Counted from the first letter of the stretch, positions 1 to 6,256 are shown. The stretch: 8,077 bases of DNA from Caldifarciminota bacterium (GCA_011049385.1 DSBX01000319.1:1-8077), one strand, 5' to 3'. Notes: generated by a model not told the origin, from the sequence alone. Numbers and translations: made by a program.

Positions 1-87
1 AAGGACTTTCCACGACAGATGGATGAGCGGGTTTAGCAGTTCCGCGGTCGGGGGGGCCGAAGACCACGGAGGAAGACCTACCGGGAG

Positions 88-588
88 ATGTTCGGTATCA
101 GCGGCGCGGTGATATCCGCGGTGGACCTGATCCGGGGGTTGGGAGTGTACGTCGGGCTCGATGTGATCGAGGTCGAGGGTGCAACCGGGCTCATAGACAC
201 CAATTACGAAGGTAAGGCCGATGCCTGCCTCGCCGCCCTGGCCGACCACGATTTCGTCTTCGTCCACGTCGAGGCGACCGATGAGGCAGGTCACGCCCGG
301 GACGTGAAACAGAAGATTCTCGGTATCGAGTACCTCGACTCCCGGCTCATTGCCCGGGTGATGGCCGGTCTTGAGGAACGGAGTATCGCGGCCCGGGTTG
401 CGCTACTACCCGACCACCTGACCCCGGTCGAGCGGGGCAATCACGTGCACGGTCCGGTGCCGGTCGCCATCGCCGGGCCTGGTCTCGCGCCGGATTCGGT
501 CTCGGTCTACGATGAAGACTCAGTGATAACCGGTGCACTCGGCTTACTGCACGGCGACGAATTTATCCGGACTTTGCTCTCGCGCTAG
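88..588 (+). CDS. apgM: C-terminal part of archaeal-type cofactor-independent phosphoglycerate mutase (5'-truncated or interrupted)
   Basis: The product resembles the C-terminal ~165 residues of ApgM (2,3-bisphosphoglycerate-independent phosphoglycerate mutase, alkaline phosphatase superfamily), which interconverts 3- and 2-phosphoglycerate in glycolysis; family members run about 400 residues. Visible family stretches are SGAVISAVDLI, VEGATGLIDTNYEGK, VHVEATDEAGH, LLPDH and the ending GLLHGDEFIRTLL. The expected C-terminal metal ligands are present: Asp and His of DEAGH, Asp-His of PDH, and a His in GNHVHGPVP. The catalytic serine and N-terminal metal ligands would lie upstream and are absent here. 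ATG 88 is only the first in-frame ATG: the preceding codons from about 46 (GRGGRRP.RKTYREMFG) still look like the family, so the true start is further left. An in-frame TAG at 34-36 interrupts that extension. The GGAGG at 68-72 is 15 nt from the ATG, too far for a good ribosome site. The gene converges on dnaA. Family assignment is firm; whether it is functional is uncertain. Confidence 0.8.
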   Translation: MFGISGAVISAVDLIRGLGVYVGLDVIEVEGATGLIDTNYEGKADACLAALADHDFVFVHVEATDEAGHARDVKQKILGIEYLDSRLIARVMAGLEERSIAARVALLPDHLTPVERGNHVHGPVPVAIAGPGLAPDSVSVYDEDSVITGALGLLHGDEFIRTLLSR

Positions 589-661
589 CCCGGTTTCGGA
601 CAACCGCAGATTCTTTCCAAGAACCTGTTGTTGTTGTTGGGGCTGTTGATGAATGTGGAGA

Positions 662-696
662 GGGCTGAAACCACCGTCTGGCGGCGGTTTCAGCCC
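662..696. terminator. Strong hairpin between convergent apgM and dnaA, probable bidirectional terminator
   Basis: A perfect 11-bp inverted repeat, GGGCTGAAACC (662-672) and GGTTTCAGCCC (686-696), encloses 13 nt that can add a short CCG/CGG stem. It sits 74 nt after the apgM stop and about 80 nt after the dnaA stop, where two convergent genes need termination. No T-run follows on either strand, so it is not a textbook intrinsic terminator; it may act as an RNA 3'-end stabiliser or a Rho-assisted stop. Confidence 0.5.
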
Positions 697-705
697 CTTG
701 GTTGC

Positions 706-782
706 GGGGATAACCGGTTGCCGTGATGGTGGACAGGTGCACCCGGATAGGTTGTCCAACTTCGGTTCAACCGGTTATCCCC
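706..782. repeat. 15-bp perfect inverted repeat overlapping the dnaA stop codon
   Basis: The arms GGGGATAACCGGTTG (706-720) and CAACCGGTTATCCCC (768-782) are exact reverse complements separated by 47 nt. Nested inside are TGGACA (730-735) with TGTCCA (753-758), and the palindrome GGTGCACC (736-743), so the whole block could fold as a long imperfect cruciform or RNA hairpin. The right arm includes the dnaA TAA (777-775). Each arm carries a TTATCCCCG word resembling a DnaA box (two mismatches to TTATCCACA), and another related word, TTATCCCGG, lies at 786-794. It could be a dnaA transcript terminator or a secondary DnaA-binding cluster; the sequence does not decide. Confidence 0.6.
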
Positions 783-2157
783 GACTTATCCCGGAAGCCA
801 GCTTCCGGATTCTTGCGGCCAATACCGGGTCACTCGCGCGCAGGCGCTCGATCTTATCTACCGCGTGCATCACCGTGGTGTGGTCCTTCCCGCCGAAGCA
901 GTAGCCCACTTCCTTCAAGGAGAGGTTGAGCTTCTTGCGCAGGAGATACATCGCAACCTGGCGGGCAAGGGCAAGCTGTTTGGTGCGGCGCACGCTCTTG
1001 ATGTCGCTGACCGGGATGCCGAACTCGTCCGCGGTCGCGGCGATGACTTCGCCGTGGTCAACCGGCGGGGTCGCCTCGACCAGATCCCGGGACGCCTCCT
1101 CGGCGAGGTCAATGGTAATCGGCCGGCCGGTGAGACCGGCCAGCGCGAGCAGGCGGACAAGGCAACCCTCGAGTTCCCGGACGCTGGTCTTCACCCGGTT
1201 GGCGATGTAGAGCGCGACGTCGTGGGGCAGTTCCTGCTCTTCGACCGCGGCCTTCTGTTGAATAATGGCAATGCGGGTCTCGAGGTCCGGGGCCTGGATG
1301 TCCACGACCAGCCCGGAGCCGAGCCGGGACACGAGCCGGTCCTCCAGGGTCGGAATTTCGCGGGGCGGCCGGTCGCTGGTGAAGACAACCTGGCTCCCGG
1401 CGTCGTGCAGGTGGTTGAAGATGTAGAAGACTTCTTCCTGGAGCCGCTCCTTGCCGACCAGGTAGTGGATGTCGTCGAGCAGGAGCAGGTCGAGGGCGCG
1501 GTACTTGTGCTTGAAGTCGAGCCGGGAGTTCTTCTCGATGGCCTGGATGAGTTCGAGGAACAGCGTCTCGGCCGGGACGTAATGGACCTTGAGGCCGGGC
1601 CGAGTGGCAAGGGCGTGGTTGCCGATGGCCTGGAGCAGGTGGGTCTTGCCGAGGCCGACCCCGCCGTAGAGGAAGAGCGGGTTGTAGGTACCACCCGGGT
1701 GTTCGGCGACACTACGGGCGGCCGCGGCCGCGAGGCGGCTGTGTTCGCCGACGATGAAGGTATCGAAAGTATGACGGGCCTGGAGCCGACTGCCGTTGGT
1801 GCCCGGCGCCCGCACCGGCGCGAGCGGTCGCCGTCGGCGCAGGCTGGCCGCATCGGCCGCGTCGCGGGCGTGAAACGACAGGCGGTACTCCTGGCCGGTG
1901 AGGCTCAGGAGCGCGGAGCGGATCTCGGCCGCGTAATGCTGGCCGAGCCAGTCCGCAAAAAAACCGTTCGGCACGTCCACTTCGAACGTGTCGTTCTTGA
2001 CCGCGCGACCCCGGGTCGGCGCGAGCCAGGTATCAAACCCCTCACGGTTGACCCTGAGCCGAAGCAGTTCCAGCGCCTCGGACCAGGTCTCGCTCGCATC
2101 GTTGCCGGGGTGCGGTCCCTTCGCGCTGGCGCTGGGTCTGTCGCTCGCGAGAGACAT
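775..2157 (-). CDS. dnaA: Chromosomal replication initiator protein DnaA
   Basis: DnaA is the AAA+ ATPase that binds DnaA boxes at oriC, forms a helical filament and opens the duplex for helicase loading. The 460-residue product has all four domains. Domain I is about residues 22-97 (WSEALELL ... FDTWLAPTRG). Linker domain II is short (98-125). The AAA+ core is about 126-345, with Walker A GGVGLGKT (165-172), Walker B LLLLDDI (224-230), sensor 1 FTSD (259-262), the arginine-finger box SRLGSGL (277-283) and sensor 2 VRELEG (326-331). Domain IV contains the DnaA signature GGKDHTTVMHAVDKI (422-436). The ATG at 2157-2155 follows a GGAAAGGGGTGG ribosome site by about 4 nt. The upstream gap carries DnaA boxes, consistent with autoregulation and an adjacent origin. 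dnaN is not downstream: the next gene is a convergent apgM fragment. No key residue appears to be missing. Confidence 0.97.
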   Translation of the reverse strand: MSLASDRPSASAKGPHPGNDASETWSEALELLRLRVNREGFDTWLAPTRGRAVKNDTFEVDVPNGFFADWLGQHYAAEIRSALLSLTGQEYRLSFHARDAADAASLRRRRPLAPVRAPGTNGSRLQARHTFDTFIVGEHSRLAAAAARSVAEHPGGTYNPLFLYGGVGLGKTHLLQAIGNHALATRPGLKVHYVPAETLFLELIQAIEKNSRLDFKHKYRALDLLLLDDIHYLVGKERLQEEVFYIFNHLHDAGSQVVFTSDRPPREIPTLEDRLVSRLGSGLVVDIQAPDLETRIAIIQQKAAVEEQELPHDVALYIANRVKTSVRELEGCLVRLLALAGLTGRPITIDLAEEASRDLVEATPPVDHGEVIAATADEFGIPVSDIKSVRRTKQLALARQVAMYLLRKKLNLSLKEVGYCFGGKDHTTVMHAVDKIERLRASDPVLAARIRKLASGISRG

Positions 2158-2191
2158 CTGCCACCCCTTTCCTGCGCGGCCGGGTCAAGGC

Positions 2192-2246
2192 CTGTTGATA
2201 GCGATTAACCCCGCACCGCGTCCAATTCTGTTGATAGCGGTTGACC
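2192..2246 (+). repeat. Two 19-nt direct repeats (iteron-like) upstream of dnaA
   Basis: CTGTTGATAGCGATTAACC (2192-2210) and CTGTTGATAGCGGTTGACC (2228-2246) match at 17 of 19 positions and start 36 bp apart, so they lie on similar faces of the helix. Read on the minus strand, each contains CTATCAACA, which matches the DnaA box TTATCCACA at 7 of 9 positions. They may be low-affinity DnaA sites or an operator for another regulator of the dnaA promoter. Confidence 0.6.
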
Positions 2247-2259
2247 GACAACCCGCAGG

Positions 2260-2280
2260 TTATCCACAAACTTATCCACG
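2260..2280 (+). promoter_or_regulatory. Tandem DnaA boxes
   Basis: TTATCCACA (2260-2268) is an exact match to the bacterial consensus DnaA box, and TTATCCACG (2272-2280) matches at 8 of 9 positions. They point the same way with a 3-bp gap and lie about 105 nt upstream of the dnaA start codon. Such boxes bind DnaA both for origin opening and for repression of dnaA transcription. Confidence 0.85.
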
Positions 2281-2466
2281 GCGAATAACACAGTAACACA
2301 TTGATTGAAAAAGAGTTACCTCCCCGCGCCGGGGAAAGTCCACAAACATTCTTCCAGATTGTTAAGGCCGTGGGGATGATAGCGGGTCAGATTCGGCTGT
2401 CAATAGGGAAGAATCACCCGCGGTATCTTCACGGGCGTTGGTTCAACCGCCGGTGGCTGTCCGGCT

Positions 2467-4743
2467 TCAGATTCGTCCGGCGGCAACAGCCTGGCCGAGG
2501 CTGACCCCGCCGTCGTTGAGCGGGACGAGAACCGGGTGGTGCACGAACAGGCCGCCTGCCCGCAGTCCCCGGGCGATGCGCGTGCGCAGGATGGAGTTCT
2601 GGAACGAACCGCCGGTCAGAACCGCACGGTCGAGCCGGTAGCGCCGGGCCACCAGCAACCCGGCCTCGACCGCGGCCCGGCAGAAACCGTTGTGGAACCG
2701 GGCCGCTATCCGCCCGCCCGGCAGACCGCGACGGCTGTCCTCATCCGCGGCGAGCAAGGCCGGGCCAGGTTCGATGATGACCGGCTCCTGCTCGTCCCCG
2801 GACGCCTGCACCGGGAACCGGTACCCGGCCCGCTCGGCCCGGTCCACCGCGGACTCGAGCGCAACCGGCGCCTCACCCTCAAAGGTCGCCCGCCGCTTCA
2901 CCCCGCTGATGGCCGCGACCGCGTCGAACAATCGCCCCAGGCTCGAGCACGGCACCCCGGGCGGATGACCGATTACCCCTCGCTTCCGGCCACGTTCCGC
3001 ACCGGCCTGGCGCAGGTACGCGGCCGCGACCCGGGCCGGGTCCGCCAGCACGGCGCCGGCCGCGGGCAAGCGCAGGTAGCGGAGGTGCCCGGCCCGGAGC
3101 CACTTAAGATTCGAGCCCACCATCAGGTACTCACAACCCCAGCCCGCGCCGTCGGTGCCGTAACCGGTGCCGTCGAAACAGAGCGCCAGCGCGGGCCCGG
3201 AGCCGACTTCGGTCAGGGCGGCGACCGCGTGGGCATAGTGGTGCTGGACCCGGGACAAAGGCAGGGACAGTTCCCGGCTCATCCGCTCGGCCAGCCGGGT
3301 GGACAGGTAATCCGGGTGCAGGTCGCAGGCCAACCGCGTAGGCCGCACCCCGGTCCAGGCCAGGTAGCGGTCCAGCGTGTCCCGGAAGAACGCCTCGGCC
3401 TCGGGCGAGGACAGGTCGCCCAGGTGCGGGCTGAGCCAGGCCCGGTTCCCGGCCGCGAGACAGAAACAGCTCCGCATCTCCCCGCCCAGGGCCAGGGTCG
3501 GATGTTTCACGTGAAACACCGGGTCGAGCCGGACCGGCGTCGGCGCCCAACCCCGGGCCCGGCGCACCAGCACCGGCGGCCTGCCGTCGAGCACGACCGA
3601 GTCATCACAGCGATTTGCTATAGGCCGGTCGTGGCTCAGGGCCGCGTCGAAAACCCGACCCAGCGTCCGCACCAACTCTTCATCCTCGGCAATCAGCGGC
3701 TCATCCCGGCGGTTGGCGCTGGTCATCACCAACACCGGGTCGCGGCCCAGCCGGGTCCTGAGGCGGGCAAAGACGAGGATGTGGAGCGGGGTCGAGGCCA
3801 GCATCACGCCCAACCGGTCATTGTCCGGCGCGACGTTGTCCGCAACCGCAAGCGAGGGCCGGGCGCGCCGACGCAGGAGGACAATCGGCGCGGCCGGGGA
3901 AAGGAGCAGGTCCCGGCCGGTGGCGGTGACCCGACAGAACCGCCGGGCCGCGGCCAGGTTCTCCACCATCAGGGCGAAAGGCTTATGCGGGCGTCTCTTA
4001 CGCCGCCTGAGCCGGGTTATCGCCGCCGGTTCGGTGGCGTCGCAGGCAAGGTGGAACCCGCCCAGGCCGCGGATGGCGACGACCCGTCCGGCCGCGAGCA
4101 TGGCCGCGGCCCGGCCCAGCGGGTCCGGCTCGGTAATGCGCCGGCCCTGCCGGTCCAGCAGGAAGGGCTTGGGACCGCAGGCCGGGCAGGCGTTGGGCTG
4201 GGCGTGGTGGCGGCGGTCGGCCGGGTCCTCGTACTCGCGGCGGCAGTCCGGGCAGAGCGCGAAACCGGCCATCGTCGTGCGCGGCCGGTCATAGGGCAGG
4301 GAGCGGATTATCGTGTAGCGCGGCCCGCACTGGGTGCAGTTCGTGAAAGGATAGCCCTCGCGTCGGTCCCCGGGTCGCAGGATATCCCGGCGGCAGTCCG
4401 GGCAGGTTGCGATGTCGGGCAGGACGTCCACCGCCCGGCCCGGTCCCCGGCGGCTCCGGACGATGCGGAAATCCGGGCAGGACGCGGTCCGGGCGCGCTC
4501 GACCTTGAACCCGGTTACCCGGGCCAGCGGCGGCGGTTCCCGGCGCAGGCGGTCGGCAAACTCCCGGGCGCGCGGCCCCTGGGCCAGCACCAGCACGCCG
4601 GCGGAGCTGTTTGCGACCGTCCCGCGGACGCCCATCGCCCGGGCCAGCCGGTACACGAAAGGCCGGAAGCCCAGGCCCTGCACCTGGCCGGTGATGCGGA
4701 TGCGGAGAGAAGCGGCAGGCGGACCGCTAACCCGCTGGGTCAC
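2467..4743 (-). CDS. hypF: Carbamoyltransferase HypF ([NiFe]-hydrogenase maturation)
   Basis: HypF hydrolyses carbamoyl phosphate and passes the carbamoyl group, through carbamoyl-adenylate, to the C-terminal cysteine of HypE, starting synthesis of the cyanide ligands of [NiFe]-hydrogenases. The 758-residue product has full family length. In order: acylphosphatase domain (about 13-100, GQVQGLGFRPFVYRLA at 19-34); zinc-finger pairs C114/C117, C136/C139, C164/C167 and C186/C189; YrdC-like domain (about 205-400, GLGGFHLACDAT, RPHKPFALM, TSANRRDEP, RRARGWAPTP); and the Kae1-like C-terminal domain (415-758) with QHHYAHA (500-506), FDGTGYGTDG (523-532), LTGGSFQNS (709-717) and NDGGVSLGQ (743-751). 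The start is GTG at 4743, 21 nt after the preceding stop; CCGGGG lies 3 nt before it, and an in-frame TAG just upstream excludes a longer form. No other hyp or hydrogenase gene is in the window. A parS site is embedded at residues 409-414. It appears intact. Confidence 0.95.
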   Translation of the reverse strand: MTQRVSGPPAASLRIRITGQVQGLGFRPFVYRLARAMGVRGTVANSSAGVLVLAQGPRAREFADRLRREPPPLARVTGFKVERARTASCPDFRIVRSRRGPGRAVDVLPDIATCPDCRRDILRPGDRREGYPFTNCTQCGPRYTIIRSLPYDRPRTTMAGFALCPDCRREYEDPADRRHHAQPNACPACGPKPFLLDRQGRRITEPDPLGRAAAMLAAGRVVAIRGLGGFHLACDATEPAAITRLRRRKRRPHKPFALMVENLAAARRFCRVTATGRDLLLSPAAPIVLLRRRARPSLAVADNVAPDNDRLGVMLASTPLHILVFARLRTRLGRDPVLVMTSANRRDEPLIAEDEELVRTLGRVFDAALSHDRPIANRCDDSVVLDGRPPVLVRRARGWAPTPVRLDPVFHVKHPTLALGGEMRSCFCLAAGNRAWLSPHLGDLSSPEAEAFFRDTLDRYLAWTGVRPTRLACDLHPDYLSTRLAERMSRELSLPLSRVQHHYAHAVAALTEVGSGPALALCFDGTGYGTDGAGWGCEYLMVGSNLKWLRAGHLRYLRLPAAGAVLADPARVAAAYLRQAGAERGRKRGVIGHPPGVPCSSLGRLFDAVAAISGVKRRATFEGEAPVALESAVDRAERAGYRFPVQASGDEQEPVIIEPGPALLAADEDSRRGLPGGRIAARFHNGFCRAAVEAGLLVARRYRLDRAVLTGGSFQNSILRTRIARGLRAGGLFVHHPVLVPLNDGGVSLGQAVAAGRI
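3503..3518. promoter_or_regulatory. parS: parS centromere-like site (ParB binding), inside hypF
   Basis: TGTTTCACGTGAAACA is a perfect 16-bp palindrome identical to the conserved bacterial chromosomal parS sequence, which nucleates ParB spreading and SMC loading for chromosome segregation. On the hypF strand it is read as VFHVKH (residues 409-414), in the variable linker between the YrdC-like and Kae1-like domains, where coding constraint should be low. It lies about 1.2 kb from the DnaA boxes, and origin-proximal placement is the rule for parS. parA and parB are not in the window. Confidence 0.92.
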
Positions 4744-4764
4744 ATTCCCCGGCTATCCGGCCGA

Positions 4765-5943
4765 TTACGCTTCCGGCTGTTTTTCCCCGGTGTCCGCGGG
4801 CTCCGGCTTCCCCGGCACATCAACAACCGGCTCGAACAGGTCCTCGTCCTCCGGCACCTCGAGCAGGTTCTTATCGTCCTTCTTCTGAATCAGCACCGCG
4901 ACCGCCAGGGTATTACCCGAGAACCAGACCGAGCACCCAAAAGCGATAACTATTAATACAACGATATAGAGCACTGCGCCGATTAGAACCGAGGAAATAT
5001 CGCTGGCCCAATTGATGGAAACGTAGTCGCCGAGTTCATAGAGCCAGGGCAGGTCCAGGAGGTCCAGGAACCAGTAATGCAGGGCTTGGAGCGGTTCCGG
5101 CCACCAGTCCGGCAGGGTGACGTTGAAGTAGTACCCGGCATTGGCGGTGATGTCGTCCAGCTTCGCGCCCGGAACGATGCGCAGAATCGCGTAACCGACC
5201 TTGGCCGCGAGAGTTGAGGCAATCGCCAGCAGACCGCAACCCAGCCGGGACAACACCGCAACGGTGCCGACGTAGAGCGCGAGCCGGGCCGGCTGTTCAT
5301 TCACGCAGGAGAATGCCTCGAAGACGGTGTCGAAGGTATCGTTCTTGGTCGCGCCGACGACGCTGGGCCCGATGAGCAGGCTCACCAGGAGGACGATGAA
5401 CAGGTAGACCAGGAACAGCGATGCGAAGAAGGCCGGGAGCGCGAACAGGCCCAGCCACAGATCGCCGAAGAACGGCAGGCCGCCGATGGCGCTGGTCGCC
5501 AGCCCGAGCAGGCCGACCACCGCCGCGAAGCCGATCAGGAGCAGGGGGCTGGCCAGCACCGAGCACCAGTGGCGGAGCGCGAAGCGGAACGCCTCGCGCG
5601 ACTCGTAGAACTCATCCCCGCGCAACTGCTCGTAGGCCACCTTGCTGACCGCGGTGCCGGCGATGAGCACCGAGCTGATGAAGAACAGCACACCGACCGC
5701 GTACACCAGCCAGGCATACCACGGGAACGGGTAGAGCAGGGGGTCAGGGAACGGCAGGAGCCGGTACTCGCCCCAGATCGCCAGCAGGTCCGACCCGGCG
5801 ATCAAGTGAGCGAGGTAACCCAGCCCCGAATACCCGGCCAGGCCGATGACAAGCCCGACCCAGGCGATCCAGACCTTCTTCGCCGAGAAGCCCAGGCGCA
5901 GGGCGGAGAAGATGTCCTTGTAGTTGAAGTGCAGCTTGGTCAT
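4765..5943 (-). CDS. Polytopic membrane protein of unknown function
   Basis: I do not recognise the family of this 392-residue protein. It has about six hydrophobic segments, roughly at residues 23-48, 75-100, 125-150, 160-195, 220-250 and 315-340, so it should be an integral inner-membrane protein. Between segments five and six is a region of about 60 residues rich in aromatic and acidic residues (YYFNVTLPDWWPEPLQALHY, 271-290), probably an extracytoplasmic or interfacial loop. The tail (about 354-392) is charged, with an acidic run EVPEDEDLFEP and a proline-rich end. The ATG at 5943 is well supported by AAGGAG 5 nt upstream. hypF begins 21 nt after its stop and a microprotein gene ends 43 nt before its start, so the three may be cotranscribed. 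No catalytic motif or transporter signature is visible. Confidence 0.85.
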   Translation of the reverse strand: MTKLHFNYKDIFSALRLGFSAKKVWIAWVGLVIGLAGYSGLGYLAHLIAGSDLLAIWGEYRLLPFPDPLLYPFPWYAWLVYAVGVLFFISSVLIAGTAVSKVAYEQLRGDEFYESREAFRFALRHWCSVLASPLLLIGFAAVVGLLGLATSAIGGLPFFGDLWLGLFALPAFFASLFLVYLFIVLLVSLLIGPSVVGATKNDTFDTVFEAFSCVNEQPARLALYVGTVAVLSRLGCGLLAIASTLAAKVGYAILRIVPGAKLDDITANAGYYFNVTLPDWWPEPLQALHYWFLDLLDLPWLYELGDYVSINWASDISSVLIGAVLYIVVLIVIAFGCSVWFSGNTLAVAVLIQKKDDKNLLEVPEDEDLFEPVVDVPGKPEPADTGEKQPEA

Positions 5944-5986
5944 TGTTACTCCTTGTTATCGCACATCCGGTCCCCGGCGCGCGCTC

Positions 5987-6106
5987 TCAAATGCGCCTCA
6001 GCGCCAGCACGACGACGATCGTGACCCCGGCCATCACCGCCAGCAGTATCCACTTCAGCGGCAGGCGGTAGCGACGCTCCGGGAACAGCCGCCGTCGGAA
6101 CCTCAT
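5987..6106 (-). CDS. Small single-TM membrane protein (39 aa), hypothetical
   Basis: A 39-codon frame runs from ATG at 6106-6104 to TGA at 5989-5987. The product is bipartite: a strongly basic N-terminus (MRFRRRLFPERRYRLPLK, 1-18), one hydrophobic helix (WILLAVMAGVTIVVVLAL, 19-36), and a basic end RRI. This predicts a single-pass protein with its N-terminus in the cytoplasm. A ribosome site (TGGAG) ends 8 nt before the ATG, and a near-consensus promoter ends about 30 nt upstream. It precedes the 392-residue membrane protein by 43 nt in the same direction, so it could be a leader gene or a small partner subunit. I recognise no family. An overlapping longer frame on this strand (5946-6272) has no membrane-like or domain-like composition and is judged spurious. 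Confidence 0.55.
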   Translation of the reverse strand: MRFRRRLFPERRYRLPLKWILLAVMAGVTIVVVLALRRI

Positions 6107-6138
6107 CGGTCCGGCTCCAGCGCTGTCGCCACGAGTCT

Positions 6139-6166
6139 ATCCTATGCCGCGGCCGGGTGGTGTCAA
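6139..6166 (-). promoter_or_regulatory. Sigma70-type promoter for the minus-strand microprotein/membrane protein/hypF cluster
   Basis: Read on the minus strand, a perfect -35 TTGACA (6166-6161), a 16-bp spacer and -10 TAGGAT (6144-6139, 4 of 6 matches) precede the microprotein ATG at 6106. Transcription would start near 6132, giving a leader of about 26 nt. Confidence 0.5.
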
Positions 6167-6189
6167 GCGGGAAAACGGGCGGGCCGCGT

Positions 6190-6217
6190 TTGACAGCCCG
6201 GGTCGAGGCCCTACAAT
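6190..6217 (+). promoter_or_regulatory. Sigma70-type promoter for the plus-strand operon
   Basis: A perfect -35 TTGACA (6190-6195), a 16-bp spacer and -10 TACAAT (6212-6217, 5 of 6 matches) lie just upstream of the GTG at 6257. Transcription would start around 6224, giving a leader of about 33 nt. It faces away from the minus-strand promoter, with 23 bp between the two -35 boxes. AT-rich promoter words stand out in this GC-rich context. Confidence 0.65.
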
Positions 6218-6256
6218 CTCGCCCAGACTTGAAAGACAGAAACCAGAGAAGCGAAA

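Larger units (their letters stand above)
2192..2321. other. oriC: Putative chromosomal replication origin (oriC)
   Basis: This part of the 2158-2466 intergenic gap combines two strong DnaA boxes, two weaker reverse-oriented DnaA-box-like words in 19-nt repeats, and, directly beyond the strong boxes, an AT-rich stretch at 2281-2321 (27 of 41 bases A or T in a much more GC-rich window). The AT-rich part holds a TAACACA repeat (2286-2292 and 2294-2300) and TTGATTGA (2301-2308), a plausible unwinding element. The layout of DnaA boxes next to an AT-rich segment beside dnaA, with parS nearby, is typical of bacterial origins. The box count is low for a classical oriC, and no GC-skew switch could be measured here. 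The rest of the gap (2322-2466) holds a short GC-rich hairpin at 2321-2335 and no gene that I can support. Confidence 0.65.

Noticed and set aside
442..447. Second CACGTG core in the apgM fragment as a possible parS
   Set aside because: The flanks (CAAT before, CACG after) do not match the GTTTC/GAAAC arms of parS, so it is only a common hexamer.
626..640. TGTTGTTGTTGTTGG short tandem repeat
   Set aside because: Four or so trinucleotide units in a noncoding gap; too short to support a functional claim.
865..2208. 447-codon plus-strand open frame opposite dnaA
   Set aside because: It lies antisense to an unambiguous dnaA and has the low-complexity Gly/Val/Arg/Glu composition typical of antisense frames in GC-rich genes.
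2321..2335. TCCCCG/CGGGGA hairpin as an intrinsic terminator for hypF
   Set aside because: The stem is only 6 bp with a 3-nt loop, and the minus-strand T5 run begins several bases after it, so evidence is too weak for a separate call.
2536..4956. 806-codon plus-strand open frame opposite hypF
   Set aside because: It is antisense to complete hypF, is rich in Pro/Arg/Gly/Gln and shows no domain motif; a by-product of high GC at third positions.
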